From positions 34,594 to 98,593 of the forward strand of contig JASGMR010000001.1 in NCBI GenBank assembly GCA_030156385.1: a DNA stretch of 64,000 nt, in the 5' to 3' direction. The notes beneath the pieces were generated by a model, which did not search any database, had not been told where the DNA came from, and saw only the letters and a list, made by a program, of their open reading frames with translations. Each line of letters opens with the position of its first letter. Position 1 is the stretch's first letter. Below are positions 17,404 through 26,379 of the stretch, in pieces. This DNA is from Kosmotogales bacterium (GTDB lineage: Bacteria; Thermotogota; Thermotogae; Petrotogales; Kosmotogaceae). The position numbers and the translations under genes are program-made.

Positions 17404-19242
17404 TCAGCTATCCAAAATTTCGGTCAGTTTCATCTTTATAGCCTTTGTGATCGCCTTTGTATAAAATTCGAACAATCTTTCATCGTTCATGTAAGGGGTC
17501 ATGATGGAAGCTCTCATCAGTGTAACCTGTTTTTCTTTATACCATTCTGATTCAGGTATACCTATTTTTTCAACAAAAGCGAGTGGACTGTCTCCATAAT
17601 CATCCTGATTGAACGTTGTATGTGAGGAAATAAATCGGTTCGAATAAACATCACCTTCTATATAAGAGGAATAATCGTACATTTTTTCATTCAGATCATT
17701 AATTTTTTTCAGATCCGTACATCCTTTTTCCTTGAACAACCAATCAACCATATTGAAATCGGGATGATTGAGCGGGCATACTTCGATTGTTTTTCCGTTT
17801 ATTTCAAATGTAAGAGTACCTAAAAAATCTCTGAACCGATGTGCTCCTTCTACAGAAGCGGCAATTAATTGTCCATAACCTTCCACATTGAGAGGTAGAA
17901 CTCTGTGTGCAGTCCAGACTGCTGCTGCTGTTGCTCCGGCTTTTGAACCCTCTAAAATATATGCTCCCAATAAATCCGGCGCCTTTGTAGTCTTTTCAAA
18001 TACATAAGATGCGAAATACGAAATGATATCGCGCATCTGTTTATGCTTTATGGCAATACCTCCCGCGGCATACGGGACATAACCCATTTTATGTGGGTCG
18101 ACAGTAACGCTTTCCGCGTTATGAATAGCTTCAAAACCGTTGTATACATCTTTTTGTATCGTGACAGGATAGTGAAATAGTCCGTATTCTTTATGAACTT
18201 CTGCAAGATCATCATATTTTATAAACTCATAATTTTTATCCAGAAAAAGTGTACGCGCATAACCGCCGTATGCTGCGTCGACGTGTAAATAAAAATAAAC
18301 TCCTTCCTTTTTGAGTTGTTCGCGTAATGCAACGATTTTATCGACATTGTCGACGGCTCCTTCTTCCGTTGAGCCAACAACAGCGACAACACCGAGAATA
18401 GGTATTTTCCTTTCTATCAAGTCACGGATAGCTTCTTCCAATTTATCAACGTTCATCCTGTAATTGCTTTGAACAGGTATTGATATCATTTGATCGAGTC
18501 CGACTCCGGAAATGTCAAGAGCTTTTACCCAGGAATAATGTTTTGTTTGAGGGACGATCCATTTTCCCAATTTATTAATGAATTTTCCGCTTCGTGAAGA
18601 TGCGGCTTTTACAGCATCCATTTCATCTGCAGAAAGTTTTCCCACGATATCCAGAATTTCTTCTACACTCATGTTGAGAAGCTCCCATTCGCTTTTGTCG
18701 GCGACTTTTTCCGGATATACTTCTTTCAGTGCCAGTGGAATCGATTTAATACATCGTGCGTACCATAAGCCCTCAAGGTTTGCCAGAGAACCGTCCGCTA
18801 CGATATGTCCCCAGCCGTCTTTAAATCCAAAGAGTTTTGCAAAATCTTCACCAACGTCTGCCTCCATCTGAGATGTGGCCATAGAAGACTCCAGTGCGAC
18901 ATTATTGGAGTTCCACAGCATTGCATAATTGTACGCGAGTAGTGACGGCATGAGAGTTTCTGAATTCATATGTCCCCAATAACGACCTGCACTTTGCCAG
19001 GGAATCGATCCCGAGCGCATACGCTGACTCAAATCATCAAGTACTCCTATGATATGTTCCTTTGTCGCGATGAAATTGGGCTTTTCTTTATCCTGTTCCG
19101 TAATGGCCTCCAGATCGGATGGAATATAATTCTGTCTCCAGCCAATGTGCTCGTTTATTCTTTTATTGAGCTGTTCTCTGTAAAAATCACCGTTTTCACC
19201 CTTGTCACCGATAAACAATGCTTTCAAATTCAAATTTTTCAA
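17404..19242 (-). CDS. PLP-dependent decarboxylase, tyrosine decarboxylase type
   Basis: A 612-residue group II decarboxylase. HVDAAYGG (320-327, Asp322 for the PLP ring nitrogen), [10 protein letters not shown] with the Schiff-base Lys385, and TKHYSW (233-238) are present. Length and long stretches such as [19 protein letters not shown] and [15 protein letters not shown] match, from memory, the roughly 620-residue tyrosine decarboxylases of enterococci and lactobacilli rather than the shorter GadB enzymes. Likely reaction: tyrosine to tyramine plus CO2, with other aromatic substrates possible. I chose the TTG at 19242: GGGGGG lies 6 bases upstream and the resulting [14 protein letters not shown] matches the family start. 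The upstream ATG at 19293 lacks a ribosome site. Co-transcribed with the antiporter. Confidence 0.87.
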   Translation of the reverse strand: MKNLNLKALFIGDKGENGDFYREQLNKRINEHIGWRQNYIPSDLEAITEQDKEKPNFIATKEHIIGVLDDLSQRMRSGSIPWQSAGRYWGHMNSETLMPSLLAYNYAMLWNSNNVALESSMATSQMEADVGEDFAKLFGFKDGWGHIVADGSLANLEGLWYARCIKSIPLALKEVYPEKVADKSEWELLNMSVEEILDIVGKLSADEMDAVKAASSRSGKFINKLGKWIVPQTKHYSWVKALDISGVGLDQMISIPVQSNYRMNVDKLEEAIRDLIERKIPILGVVAVVGSTEEGAVDNVDKIVALREQLKKEGVYFYLHVDAAYGGYARTLFLDKNYEFIKYDDLAEVHKEYGLFHYPVTIQKDVYNGFEAIHNAESVTVDPHKMGYVPYAAGGIAIKHKQMRDIISYFASYVFEKTTKAPDLLGAYILEGSKAGATAAAVWTAHRVLPLNVEGYGQLIAASVEGAHRFRDFLGTLTFEINGKTIEVCPLNHPDFNMVDWLFKEKGCTDLKKINDLNEKMYDYSSYIEGDVYSNRFISSHTTFNQDDYGDSPLAFVEKIGIPESEWYKEKQVTLMRASIMTPYMNDERLFEFYTKAITKAIKMKLTEILDS

Positions 19243-19408
19243 AGTTTTCCCCCCTTTTATTTTATTTATGATCTTTAAAACTAGATATCGCACATTTTTA
19301 TAAAATTTTCTGTAAAGAGCTTACTATAAATGTCCTGTTATATATCATCAGTATGTTTTCGCAGGATCACAACAAGTAATGTGAAGTTATATTTTAAAAT
19401 AATCCGAA

Positions 19409-19476
19409 AATACAAACTGTATTGATATTCAAATCATCACACTACCTTTTCTTAAAATAATACACATTTTTGTATT
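19409..19476. promoter_or_regulatory. Pair of AATACA/TGTATT palindromes, candidate operators
   Basis: Two inverted repeats share the same half-sites. AATACA-N3-TGTATT lies at 19409-19423 and AATACA-N6-TGTATT at 19459-19476. Their centres are about 52 bases apart, close to five helical turns. Both lie in the leader between a candidate promoter (19547) and the decarboxylase start. Binding of a regulator, or small RNA hairpins, are both possible; the AT-rich background raises the chance of coincidence. Confidence 0.35.
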
Positions 19477-19546
19477 CTTGTTAATTTATACTTTAAACTT
19501 CTAAATGCCAGAATTTTAGAGCTTTTCAGCGATTTCTTTAGTATAT

Positions 19547-19555
19547 ATTATATCA
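19547..19555 (-). promoter_or_regulatory. Extended -10 promoter candidate for the decarboxylase operon
   Basis: The minus strand reads TGATATAAT (19555-19547), a perfect TGN extended -10 element. No good -35 is visible. If used, the transcript would carry a leader of about 300 bases before the TTG start at 19242. Confidence 0.4.
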
Positions 19556-20001
19556 CGATATCACCAATTATTACCCCTGCTGTCGAGCTTTTTATCATCT
19601 TATTCTTCGGACAGAACATATAATATTTTCAATGTTTAATCCGATTTTTAATATAATTTTTATCAAAGGATATTTAACCATAAAATTTCTGAGGATTTTT
19701 GAAGGAACCCTCTCTGAAAAGTTCAATTTTTTGTTAAAAACAAATTTTTAATATAGTTTGATTTTAAATATAATTTGAATATGAAAAAAGTTGTTTCATA
19801 TGAAGATTTTGATTTCGGAAAAAATATTTCTATTTAAATGGAATCAGAAACTCCAGATATTTTTTTCCTGACATTATTATCTTCGGACCGTAAATTTTCC
19901 TCGATTAATAATTTTGATTTCTATTTCATCAGATAATACATCAAATTATAAAAAATGTGACATTGAGCTTTTATACTCTTTGTCACACTTTGTGGATATT
20001 A

Positions 20002-20077
20002 TGGTGGAGTCGAGGGGATTCGAACCCCCGACCTTTGCCTTGCGAAGGCAACGCGCTCCCAGCTGCGCTACGACCCC
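20002..20077 (-). tRNA. tRNA-Ala (anticodon CGC)
   Basis: The minus strand gives a 76-base cloverleaf. The acceptor GGGGTCG pairs with CGACTCC and contains the alanine identity pair G3:U70. The D stem is GCGC/GCGC, the anticodon arm is TTGCC-TTCGCAA-GGCAA (anticodon CGC), and the T arm is GGGGG/CCCCT-like with loop TTCGAAT. The discriminator is A and CCA is encoded. Its first ten bases are also the last codons and stop codon of deoB on the same strand. Confidence 0.97.
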
Positions 20078-21243
20078 TTTATTATTTCTTTCAGGAAACT
20101 TTCACCTGTTTGTTTTCCTTTAACTCCAAAAAAATCGAGTACCGTTTCGCCCAGATCGGAAAATGATTCCCTGATTCCCAGATCAACAGCCTCCTTCACT
20201 CTGTTACCGTATATCAACAATGGAACCATTTCTCTTGAATGATCCGTTGAAGGTGTTGTGGGATCACATCCATGATCTGCTGTCAAGATCAATACATCAT
20301 CATGTTCCATCGCGTTATATATTTCAGGTAATCTTTCATCGAATTCCTCGAGTGCTTTTGCATATCCTACGGGATCATTACGATGTCCGTATTTTGCATC
20401 ATAATCAACCAGATTTGTGAAGATAAATCCATTTTCTTTTTTCTTTATATAATCGATCGTTTTGTCCACGCCATCCATATTATCTTTTGTTTTCTTATAT
20501 TCGCTCACTCCATGGCCATCATACAGATCGTTGATTTTCCCCACAGCATATACATTTATTCCGGCTTCTACAAGGAATTCCATATCGATCTTTTCATCCG
20601 GGGGCAAAGAATAATCATGCCTGTTTGATGTTCTTGTATAATTTGGATATTCTCCAACATATGGCCGGGCGATTACCCTTGCAACTTTATACCCGCTTTT
20701 ATCCAGAAGTTCTCTGGCTATTTCACAGTATTTATATAGTTCGTCTACAGAGATGATTTCTTCAGGAGCGGCAATTTGAAAAACGCTGTCGGCGGAAGTA
20801 TAGACTATCAATTCGCCGGTTTTATGTTGTCTCTTTCCAAATTCTTTAATTATTTCTGTTCCGGATGCAGGAACATTTCCTATGACTTTTCTGCCGGTTA
20901 ACGATTCAAATTCCGCAATGATCTCTCTCGGAAACCCGTCCGGGAAAAAATCGAATGGTTTCTTCAGAATGATTCCCATAAATTCCCAATGACCAGTGGT
21001 GCTGTCTTTACCATCGCTTTTCTCTTTCATCTTTCCGTAGGCACCTAAAGAATATTCAACGGGTGCCACACCATTTATTTGAGTCAGATTGCCCAACCCC
21101 AATTTTTCCATATTTGGCAATGAAATACCGGATACCGCTTTTGATAAATTTCCTAAAGTGTTCGATCCCTCATCACCGTATTTCCAGGAATCTTCCATTT
21201 CGCCTACACCGACACTGTCCAAAACTATTGTTATAAATCTCAT
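20068..21243 (-). CDS. deoB: Phosphopentomutase
   Basis: Interconverts ribose-1-phosphate (or deoxyribose-1-phosphate) and the 5-phosphate in nucleoside salvage; alkaline-phosphatase superfamily with two Mn ions. At 391 residues it is full length. Motifs: LDSVGVGE at 8-15, GSNTLGN with the phosphorylated Thr, TGHWEFMG, and the metal ligands in LTADHGCDP and TDHSREMVPLL. ATG at 21243 has GAGGAT upstream. The stop codon TAG lies inside the tRNA-Ala gene (tRNA positions 8-10), an unusual overlap. It is downstream of the lipoprotein gene with a 21-base gap. Confidence 0.96.
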   Translation of the reverse strand: MRFITIVLDSVGVGEMEDSWKYGDEGSNTLGNLSKAVSGISLPNMEKLGLGNLTQINGVAPVEYSLGAYGKMKEKSDGKDSTTGHWEFMGIILKKPFDFFPDGFPREIIAEFESLTGRKVIGNVPASGTEIIKEFGKRQHKTGELIVYTSADSVFQIAAPEEIISVDELYKYCEIARELLDKSGYKVARVIARPYVGEYPNYTRTSNRHDYSLPPDEKIDMEFLVEAGINVYAVGKINDLYDGHGVSEYKKTKDNMDGVDKTIDYIKKKENGFIFTNLVDYDAKYGHRNDPVGYAKALEEFDERLPEIYNAMEHDDVLILTADHGCDPTTPSTDHSREMVPLLIYGNRVKEAVDLGIRESFSDLGETVLDFFGVKGKQTGESFLKEIIKGS

Positions 21244-21264
21244 TCAGACCACTATCCTCATAAA

Positions 21265-21843
21265 TTATCCACCGATTTTTGCTTGAAATGTTATTTTATC
21301 AACATAAACGCTTATGTTCCCGGAAGGTACCGCGGAGCCGGAGTAATTGTTGTCTAACACTATATACAAGGTGATTGTGGTGTTATTTGAATTGATAAAA
21401 TTCAACAAATCCATCAAAACAGGAGAATCACTTGCCCATAAACCATAAGTATTATTTCCATTGAGTAGAGTGACATTTTTAACAACATTATAAGTTTGAG
21501 ATTCATAGCCATTTTCACTCAGGTATAAAGTGGCCTCTATACTCTGAACATCTTTTAAATCAACATCCGTCACTTCTATTGAAAGATGAAAATCATTGAG
21601 TCTTACATCAGTTAAAATATTTCCTGAGTATTCACTCGCCACTTCCACCATCTCTGTGTGTGGGTTGTTAATAGTGTATTCTCCCAGTTCATCTTCGAAA
21701 GAATCGAAGAAAAATTCAGAAGAAAACAATAAAACTTCTTTTCCGTAATCACTTAAATCTATGGTTATTTTTGGTGTGTAAATTCCACACGAAGTGAACA
21801 ATAAAACTGTCAGTAATATAAATAAAATTGCAAACTTCTTCAC
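21265..21843 (-). CDS. Predicted lipoprotein of unknown function
   Basis: A 192-residue protein starting at GTG with GAGGGGGA eight bases upstream. A short signal peptide ends in the lipobox LFTSC (Cys at about 19), so it should be lipid-anchored. The mature part is acidic, with predicted beta strands and repeated short DL/VDV motifs, and contains no Cys other than the anchor. I do not recognise the family. It sits between the transglutaminase-like gene and deoB on one transcript. Confidence 0.75.
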   Translation of the reverse strand: MKKFAILFILLTVLLFTSCGIYTPKITIDLSDYGKEVLLFSSEFFFDSFEDELGEYTINNPHTEMVEVASEYSGNILTDVRLNDFHLSIEVTDVDLKDVQSIEATLYLSENGYESQTYNVVKNVTLLNGNNTYGLWASDSPVLMDLLNFINSNNTTITLYIVLDNNYSGSAVPSGNISVYVDKITFQAKIGG

Positions 21844-21899
21844 AAAAATTCCCCCTCAGTGATTAATTATACCAAAAAAAATGATATATGTACGTGTCT

Positions 21900-23237
21900 T
21901 TATAAGATTTCTGCTATATTTATAACTTTATGAGATGTTTTAAAATTTTCCGAGAAAACACTTTCTTTATCAGTTTCCACTTCACCACTTTGATTGTCGT
22001 ATGGGTCATTTCTGAAAAACAGTTTTTTGGGAAACAGAGGATACTGAAATCTGTTATTAGCGGGCATCCTCAATGGATCAATATTACCAAAATAAAAGTC
22101 ATGTAATTTTTTTATGCTTTTTCTTGAACCGCCGAATGACAGATCAGCAAACAACCACCCGTAAGGTTCGATATAGAATTGTGCCCAATCGTGATTAAAT
22201 CCCTTATCTCTGGTAATATATAAACCTGATTGCCATTTAGCGGGGATACCGTTGTACCTGCAGAGAGTGATGAACAATAAAACCTGCATTCCGCAGTCTC
22301 CCCGTTCATTTAAAATAACATATTCCGGTATATGGTCATAAGTGGAATAGGGTCTCATATAAGAATACTTTATATTTTTTGTTATATAGTCATAGATTTT
22401 TTTTGCTTTGACGATTTTACTGTCATTTTCATTCAATATATTTTTACTGACATCTCTGATCAGTTCGGAGAATAAAATGTGAGGGCCTATTTCCTGAGTG
22501 AAATTGTTATCAAAAATGTATGAAGCCTTTTGAAAATCGATTTCATTGAGTTTTTGTTCAATCACATATTCATATTCTACAAAGAATTTTTTTTCTTTTT
22601 CATTTTCTTCGAAGTATATCAACCCAAGATTATTACCGGTGTTTGAAATGTATTTCATATTTTCCGAATAATTTAATAAATTTAATTCCTTCACTTGAAA
22701 TTTTACCGACGGTATAGGTAACCAGACCCTGATTTTTGAAAAAGAATCGTTCGTTATTTCAATGTCGGAGATCTCAGATTTTATTCTTATCTTTATTTTT
22801 ATTTTTTTCTTTTGTATGAGTTTATCGATGTAGTAATTTAAAAATTCATTTTTGTTATCGGTTTCGGGTTTTAAATCTCTTTTTTTTAATTCCGGTAATG
22901 TCCTGATTATACTATCTACAGCATTATCCAGATATTTCTCTTCGCCATCAACGTACAGATAATCTATCGAACCGTTAATTTTATATTTTTCTAATTCTTC
23001 TTCAGAGAAATCTGTAAATCTTTCTTTTAATAAATTCATTATCTGATTTTTATTATATTTATATCTGTTTCGTATTTTTTTTATATTAATTTTTAAATAT
23101 TCCAGTCTGTTCTTTAATGAATTTGGAATTTTCTCTCTTTGCAAATAAAATTTGAGCATTTCTTCTACAGCTTTATAATTGCCTCTGGAGAATTCAACTT
23201 CTATATTCTGAGGTAATTTTGTATTTAAAAAATTCAT
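21900..23237 (-). CDS. Transglutaminase-like domain protein
   Basis: A 445-residue protein without a signal peptide. The first 170 residues are charged and largely helical. The C-terminal half contains a transglutaminase/protease-like domain with Cys in RGDCGMQV, His in GFNHDWAQFYIE and Asp in LFADLSFGG, so the catalytic triad looks complete. The substrate is unknown; peptide or protein crosslink cleavage is typical of microbial members. ATG at 23237 follows AGGAGGAATC. A longer frame from 23276 would start inside the preceding terminator hairpin and is rejected. The ribosome site directly abuts the U-run of that terminator. Confidence 0.82.
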   Translation of the reverse strand: MNFLNTKLPQNIEVEFSRGNYKAVEEMLKFYLQREKIPNSLKNRLEYLKINIKKIRNRYKYNKNQIMNLLKERFTDFSEEELEKYKINGSIDYLYVDGEEKYLDNAVDSIIRTLPELKKRDLKPETDNKNEFLNYYIDKLIQKKKIKIKIRIKSEISDIEITNDSFSKIRVWLPIPSVKFQVKELNLLNYSENMKYISNTGNNLGLIYFEENEKEKKFFVEYEYVIEQKLNEIDFQKASYIFDNNFTQEIGPHILFSELIRDVSKNILNENDSKIVKAKKIYDYITKNIKYSYMRPYSTYDHIPEYVILNERGDCGMQVLLFITLCRYNGIPAKWQSGLYITRDKGFNHDWAQFYIEPYGWLFADLSFGGSRKSIKKLHDFYFGNIDPLRMPANNRFQYPLFPKKLFFRNDPYDNQSGEVETDKESVFSENFKTSHKVINIAEIL

Positions 23238-23247
23238 GATTCCTCCT

Positions 23248-23282
23248 AAAAAAACAGGCATTGCAATTGTCTGCAATGCCTG
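23248..23282 (-). terminator. Intrinsic terminator after oppF
   Basis: On the minus strand CAGGCATTGCA (23282-23272) pairs perfectly with TGCAATGCCTG (23265-23255) around a 6-base loop, followed by seven T residues (23254-23248). Eleven pairs with a U-run make a strong terminator. The AGGAGG of the next gene begins at the very next base but one. Confidence 0.9.
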
Positions 23283-23298
23283 TGAATAAAGTATTTTT

Positions 23299-24471
23299 TT
23301 ATCTTTTCAATTTTCCGGGAAATAAACATGCAACTTTATGCCCTTCTTCTATTTCTTTGAATTGTGGAACTTCTTTGGAACATACATCTTTTGCTATTGG
23401 GCATCTGGGATGGAAAGGACATCCGCTTGGTGGATTAATAGGACTTGGAACGTCACCTTCTAAAATTATTCTATGACTTTTATTTTCCGGATCAGGATTC
23501 GGAATTGCGGACATCAAAGCTACCGTATATGGATGCAAAGGCTTTTCAAATAATTGGTCTTTTGTCGTATACTCTACTATTTTTCCCAGATACATAACGG
23601 CGACTCTATCGCTTATATGTTTTACAACTGCCAGATCGTGCGCGATAAAAAGGAAAGTCAGATTGAATTCCTTCTGAAGTGAGTTCAATAAATTTAATAT
23701 TTGGGCCTGAATAGAAACGTCCAGGGCAGAAACCGCTTCATCGCATACGATGAGCTCGGGTTTTAAAATTAGAGCTCTGGCAATTCCTATTCTCTGTCTT
23801 TGACCACCACTGAATTCGTGAGGGAATCTGCTCATATGATCAACAGATAAACCAACTTTTTTAAGAATATCTTCAATCATAGCTTTCAGTTCATCTTTGT
23901 TTTCTACTAATTCATTTATTTTTGCACCTTCACCGACTATGGTTTTGACTCTATGTCTGGGATTCAAAGAAGAGTAGGGATCCTGGAAAATCATCTGAGC
24001 CTTTCTTCTGAATTCTGATCTTCCTTTAATTCTCATATCCATCATTTTTTCAATAAATTTGTGAGGATTCTCAAAATAATCTTTAGCGGCCTGTTTGTTG
24101 AATTCATCATTCAGATTTTTTATTACCTGATCTTCTGAGCTATATTTTTGCTTCATTTTTTCAAATTTCTCAGTGTATTGTTTTTTTAAGAATTTTTTTG
24201 CTTTTCTTCTGCTTAAAAAATAATACGAAGTATCTTTTCCATCCAATATTATTTGACCTGCGGTGGGCTCGTATAATCTGAGTATCGACATACCCGCCGT
24301 TGTTTTACCGCATCCGGATTCTCCAACGAGACCAACGGTTTCACCTTTTTTTACCTCAAAACTCACGTCGTCTACCGCTTTTACCTGGGCAATTGTTTTT
24401 CTGAAAACTCCGGCTTTTACTGGAAAATATTTAACTAAATTATTAACTTTGAGAAGGGTATTATTTTGCAC
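23299..24471 (-). CDS. Oligopeptide-type ABC transporter ATPase (OppF/DppF)
   Basis: 390 residues. Walker [10 protein letters not shown], signature [15 protein letters not shown], Walker [13 protein letters not shown] and a switch His in IAHDLAV; the C-terminal PF08352-type tail has [10 protein letters not shown] with cysteines that often bind a cluster or metal. Compared with OppF of enterobacteria (about 330 residues) it carries a lysine-rich insertion of about 60 residues between Walker A and the Q-loop (about residues 80-145). GTG start with AAGGTGAG upstream. Overlaps the oppD-like gene by 11 bases; last gene of the transporter operon. Confidence 0.93.
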   Translation of the reverse strand: MQNNTLLKVNNLVKYFPVKAGVFRKTIAQVKAVDDVSFEVKKGETVGLVGESGCGKTTAGMSILRLYEPTAGQIILDGKDTSYYFLSRRKAKKFLKKQYTEKFEKMKQKYSSEDQVIKNLNDEFNKQAAKDYFENPHKFIEKMMDMRIKGRSEFRRKAQMIFQDPYSSLNPRHRVKTIVGEGAKINELVENKDELKAMIEDILKKVGLSVDHMSRFPHEFSGGQRQRIGIARALILKPELIVCDEAVSALDVSIQAQILNLLNSLQKEFNLTFLFIAHDLAVVKHISDRVAVMYLGKIVEYTTKDQLFEKPLHPYTVALMSAIPNPDPENKSHRIILEGDVPSPINPPSGCPFHPRCPIAKDVCSKEVPQFKEIEEGHKVACLFPGKLKR

Positions 24472-25480
24472 TTAACTCACCTTCTCTCTCACTCTTTATC
24501 ATTTCCTCCAGTTCATTTATTCTGAAACATGCCACGAAATGATCCTTTTCAAATTCTTCAAGTGGTGGAACATCTGTAAAACATTTATCCTTTGCTAAAG
24601 GACATCTCGTATTAAATCTACAACCCTCGGGAAAACTCAAGGGGTCAGGAACAACACCTTTAATATTATATAAGATTTCCTTTTCATCATCTATTTTCGG
24701 GATGGCATTCATCAGCCCCCATGTGTAAGGGTGCTTTGGTTTTTTGAACAATGTTACTACATCGGCATATTCTACAATTCTTCCGGCATACATTACGGCA
24801 ACTCTTTCGGCGAGCTCTGCAATTACCCCTAAATCATGAGTTATCATAACTATAGACATCCCATATTCTTTTTGAAGAGAAAGCATTAATTCCAATATCT
24901 GAGCCTGAATAGTGACATCCAGGGCTGTGGTTGGTTCGTCGGCAAACAGTATTTTTGGATTACATGACAGAGACATAGCGATCATTGCCCTTTGTCTCAT
25001 CCCACCACTCAATTCATGCGGATATTCATCCACTCTTTTCTCCGGCTCAGGTATCCCTACCTTTCTTAACATATCGATGGCCATAGCTCTTGCCTCTTCT
25101 GAAGAGACCTTTTGATGAAGTAAAATCGCCTCAATTATTTGATAACCTATAGTAAATACCGGATTCAAAGCTGTCATCGGTTCCTGAAAAATCATTGCCA
25201 TATCGTTTCCTCTTATTTTCATCATCTTTTCTTCCGGAATAGCGAGAACATCTTCACCATTAAAGGTGATAGAACCACCAGCAATTTCGCCCTTTTCATC
25301 TAAAAGTCTCATTACAGATAATGATGTTACACTTTTACCACATCCGGATTCTCCAACGATTCCTAATGTTTCGCCGGGATATACTTCAAAACTTACTCCG
25401 TCTACAGCTTTGACTAAACCATCATCCGTATGAAAATAAGTTTTTAAATCTTGTACTTTTAATAATGGTTTTTTATCCAC
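24461..25480 (-). CDS. Oligopeptide-type ABC transporter ATPase (OppD/DppD)
   Basis: 339 residues. Walker [11 protein letters not shown]-loop [12 protein letters not shown], signature [15 protein letters not shown], Walker [13 protein letters not shown], and the C-terminal cysteine segment [14 protein letters not shown]. The likely start is GTG at 25480, seven bases after GGAGG. The ATG two codons upstream is almost touching that ribosome site and is less likely. Works with OppF to power import of peptides or, as in several Thermotogota, oligosaccharides. Confidence 0.93.
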   Translation of the reverse strand: MDKKPLLKVQDLKTYFHTDDGLVKAVDGVSFEVYPGETLGIVGESGCGKSVTSLSVMRLLDEKGEIAGGSITFNGEDVLAIPEEKMMKIRGNDMAMIFQEPMTALNPVFTIGYQIIEAILLHQKVSSEEARAMAIDMLRKVGIPEPEKRVDEYPHELSGGMRQRAMIAMSLSCNPKILFADEPTTALDVTIQAQILELMLSLQKEYGMSIVMITHDLGVIAELAERVAVMYAGRIVEYADVVTLFKKPKHPYTWGLMNAIPKIDDEKEILYNIKGVVPDPLSFPEGCRFNTRCPLAKDKCFTDVPPLEEFEKDHFVACFRINELEEMIKSEREGELSAK

Positions 25481-25493
25481 AAACATCCCTCCA

Positions 25494-26369
25494 TTAATTC
25501 CTTAATCTTGGATCGAATATGTCTCTCAGAGCATCTCCGACTAAATTCCACGCTAAAACAAACAATACCATAGCCGTACCAGGAAAAACTATTGCAAACC
25601 AGGACTGGTCTAGCATAGTCATCCAATTTCTTGAATAACTCAATATTGTTCCCCAGTCCGCATATCCTGGTTCCGCTCCGATTCCAAGAAAACTCAGACC
25701 GGCTGCAGTAATAACGTAAGAACCAATTCTCATTGACATCTGGACCACAACTGGAAATATGGTGTTGGGAATAATATGTTTAACAATGATAATAAAATTT
25801 TTCTGTCCTAAAGCTTTTGCAGCTAAAACGTATTGTTCTTCTCTTGCCTGTAATATGTTTCCCCTTATCAACCTGGCCGTACTCATCCAGCCGAAGACGA
25901 TAAGGGCCATCATTACTTTATCGAGCCCCTTCCCCAGGATCGTTGTCAGTATAATAGCCGCGACCAAAAAGGGGATGGACATGAATATGTCGACTATTCT
26001 CATCAGTACCTCATCCACCCATCCGCCGAAATATGCCGAGACAGATCCAATCAATATTCCTATTACTGCGGCACAGGAAGCTATTATTAGCCCCAGTTGA
26101 AAAGCTGTTCTTGTTCCCCAGATTACACCGTAAAAAATGTCCCTGCCACCTATAACACCGAATGGATGTTCGGCTGTTGGAGCAATAGGTTTAGAGGACC
26201 ACGATACTCTCGGGATCTGATATGGGTTGTCACCATTTTCTCCGGCTATAAATGGAGCAAAAATTGCAATAACTATAAAAAATGACAGTAGAGCAATTCC
26301 TAAAATGGCGGTACCATTTCGCAGAAATTTTTTTGATAATTTTCTAAAATCGCTTATTTTTTGAGCCAT
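25494..26369 (-). CDS. Oligopeptide-type ABC transporter permease (OppC/DppC)
   Basis: 291 residues with an N-terminal membrane segment (about 20-42), a periplasmic stretch containing AEHPFGVIGGRD and five further membrane segments. The EAA cytoplasmic loop reads EEQYVLAAKALGQKN and contacts the ATPases. The conserved ending DALRDIFDPRLR is complete. ATG follows GGAGAATG. Between oppB and oppD. Confidence 0.93.
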   Translation of the reverse strand: MAQKISDFRKLSKKFLRNGTAILGIALLSFFIVIAIFAPFIAGENGDNPYQIPRVSWSSKPIAPTAEHPFGVIGGRDIFYGVIWGTRTAFQLGLIIASCAAVIGILIGSVSAYFGGWVDEVLMRIVDIFMSIPFLVAAIILTTILGKGLDKVMMALIVFGWMSTARLIRGNILQAREEQYVLAAKALGQKNFIIIVKHIIPNTIFPVVVQMSMRIGSYVITAAGLSFLGIGAEPGYADWGTILSYSRNWMTMLDQSWFAIVFPGTAMVLFVLAWNLVGDALRDIFDPRLRN

Positions 26370-26379
26370 ATCATTCTCC

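Larger units (their letters stand above)
19243..20001. other. Long non-coding region upstream of the decarboxylase
   Basis: About 760 bases without a convincing protein gene, richer in A and T than its neighbours. The half nearer the decarboxylase holds a minus-strand extended -10 promoter and two palindromes, listed separately. The other half holds an 8-bp inverted repeat, ATATGAAA/TTTCATAT (19779-19801). It also has two tiny plus-strand frames (19781-19837 and 19839-19937) without ribosome sites; they could be gene remnants, but I cannot support them. No T-box core motif was seen. Confidence 0.5.

Noticed and set aside
19243..19560. T-box or tyrosine leader peptide upstream of the decarboxylase
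   Set aside because: No T-box core sequence, no Tyr-rich small frame with a ribosome site and no clear terminator were found on the minus strand.
19781..19937. Two tiny plus-strand frames (18 and 32 residues) near a TATAAT
   Set aside because: No ribosome sites, no relation to known proteins and AT-rich composition; could be remnants, but not supportable as genes.
15597..20077. Decarboxylase region as an integrative island inserted at the tRNA-Ala 3' end
   Set aside because: The tRNA 3' end does face the region, but I found no repeat of the tRNA end near 15600-15826 and no integrase or transposase. Horizontal transfer remains possible by other means.
19914..20123. Plus-strand open frames across the tRNA-Ala region
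   Set aside because: They are produced by the complement of the tRNA and the end of deoB; no ribosome site or protein-like features.
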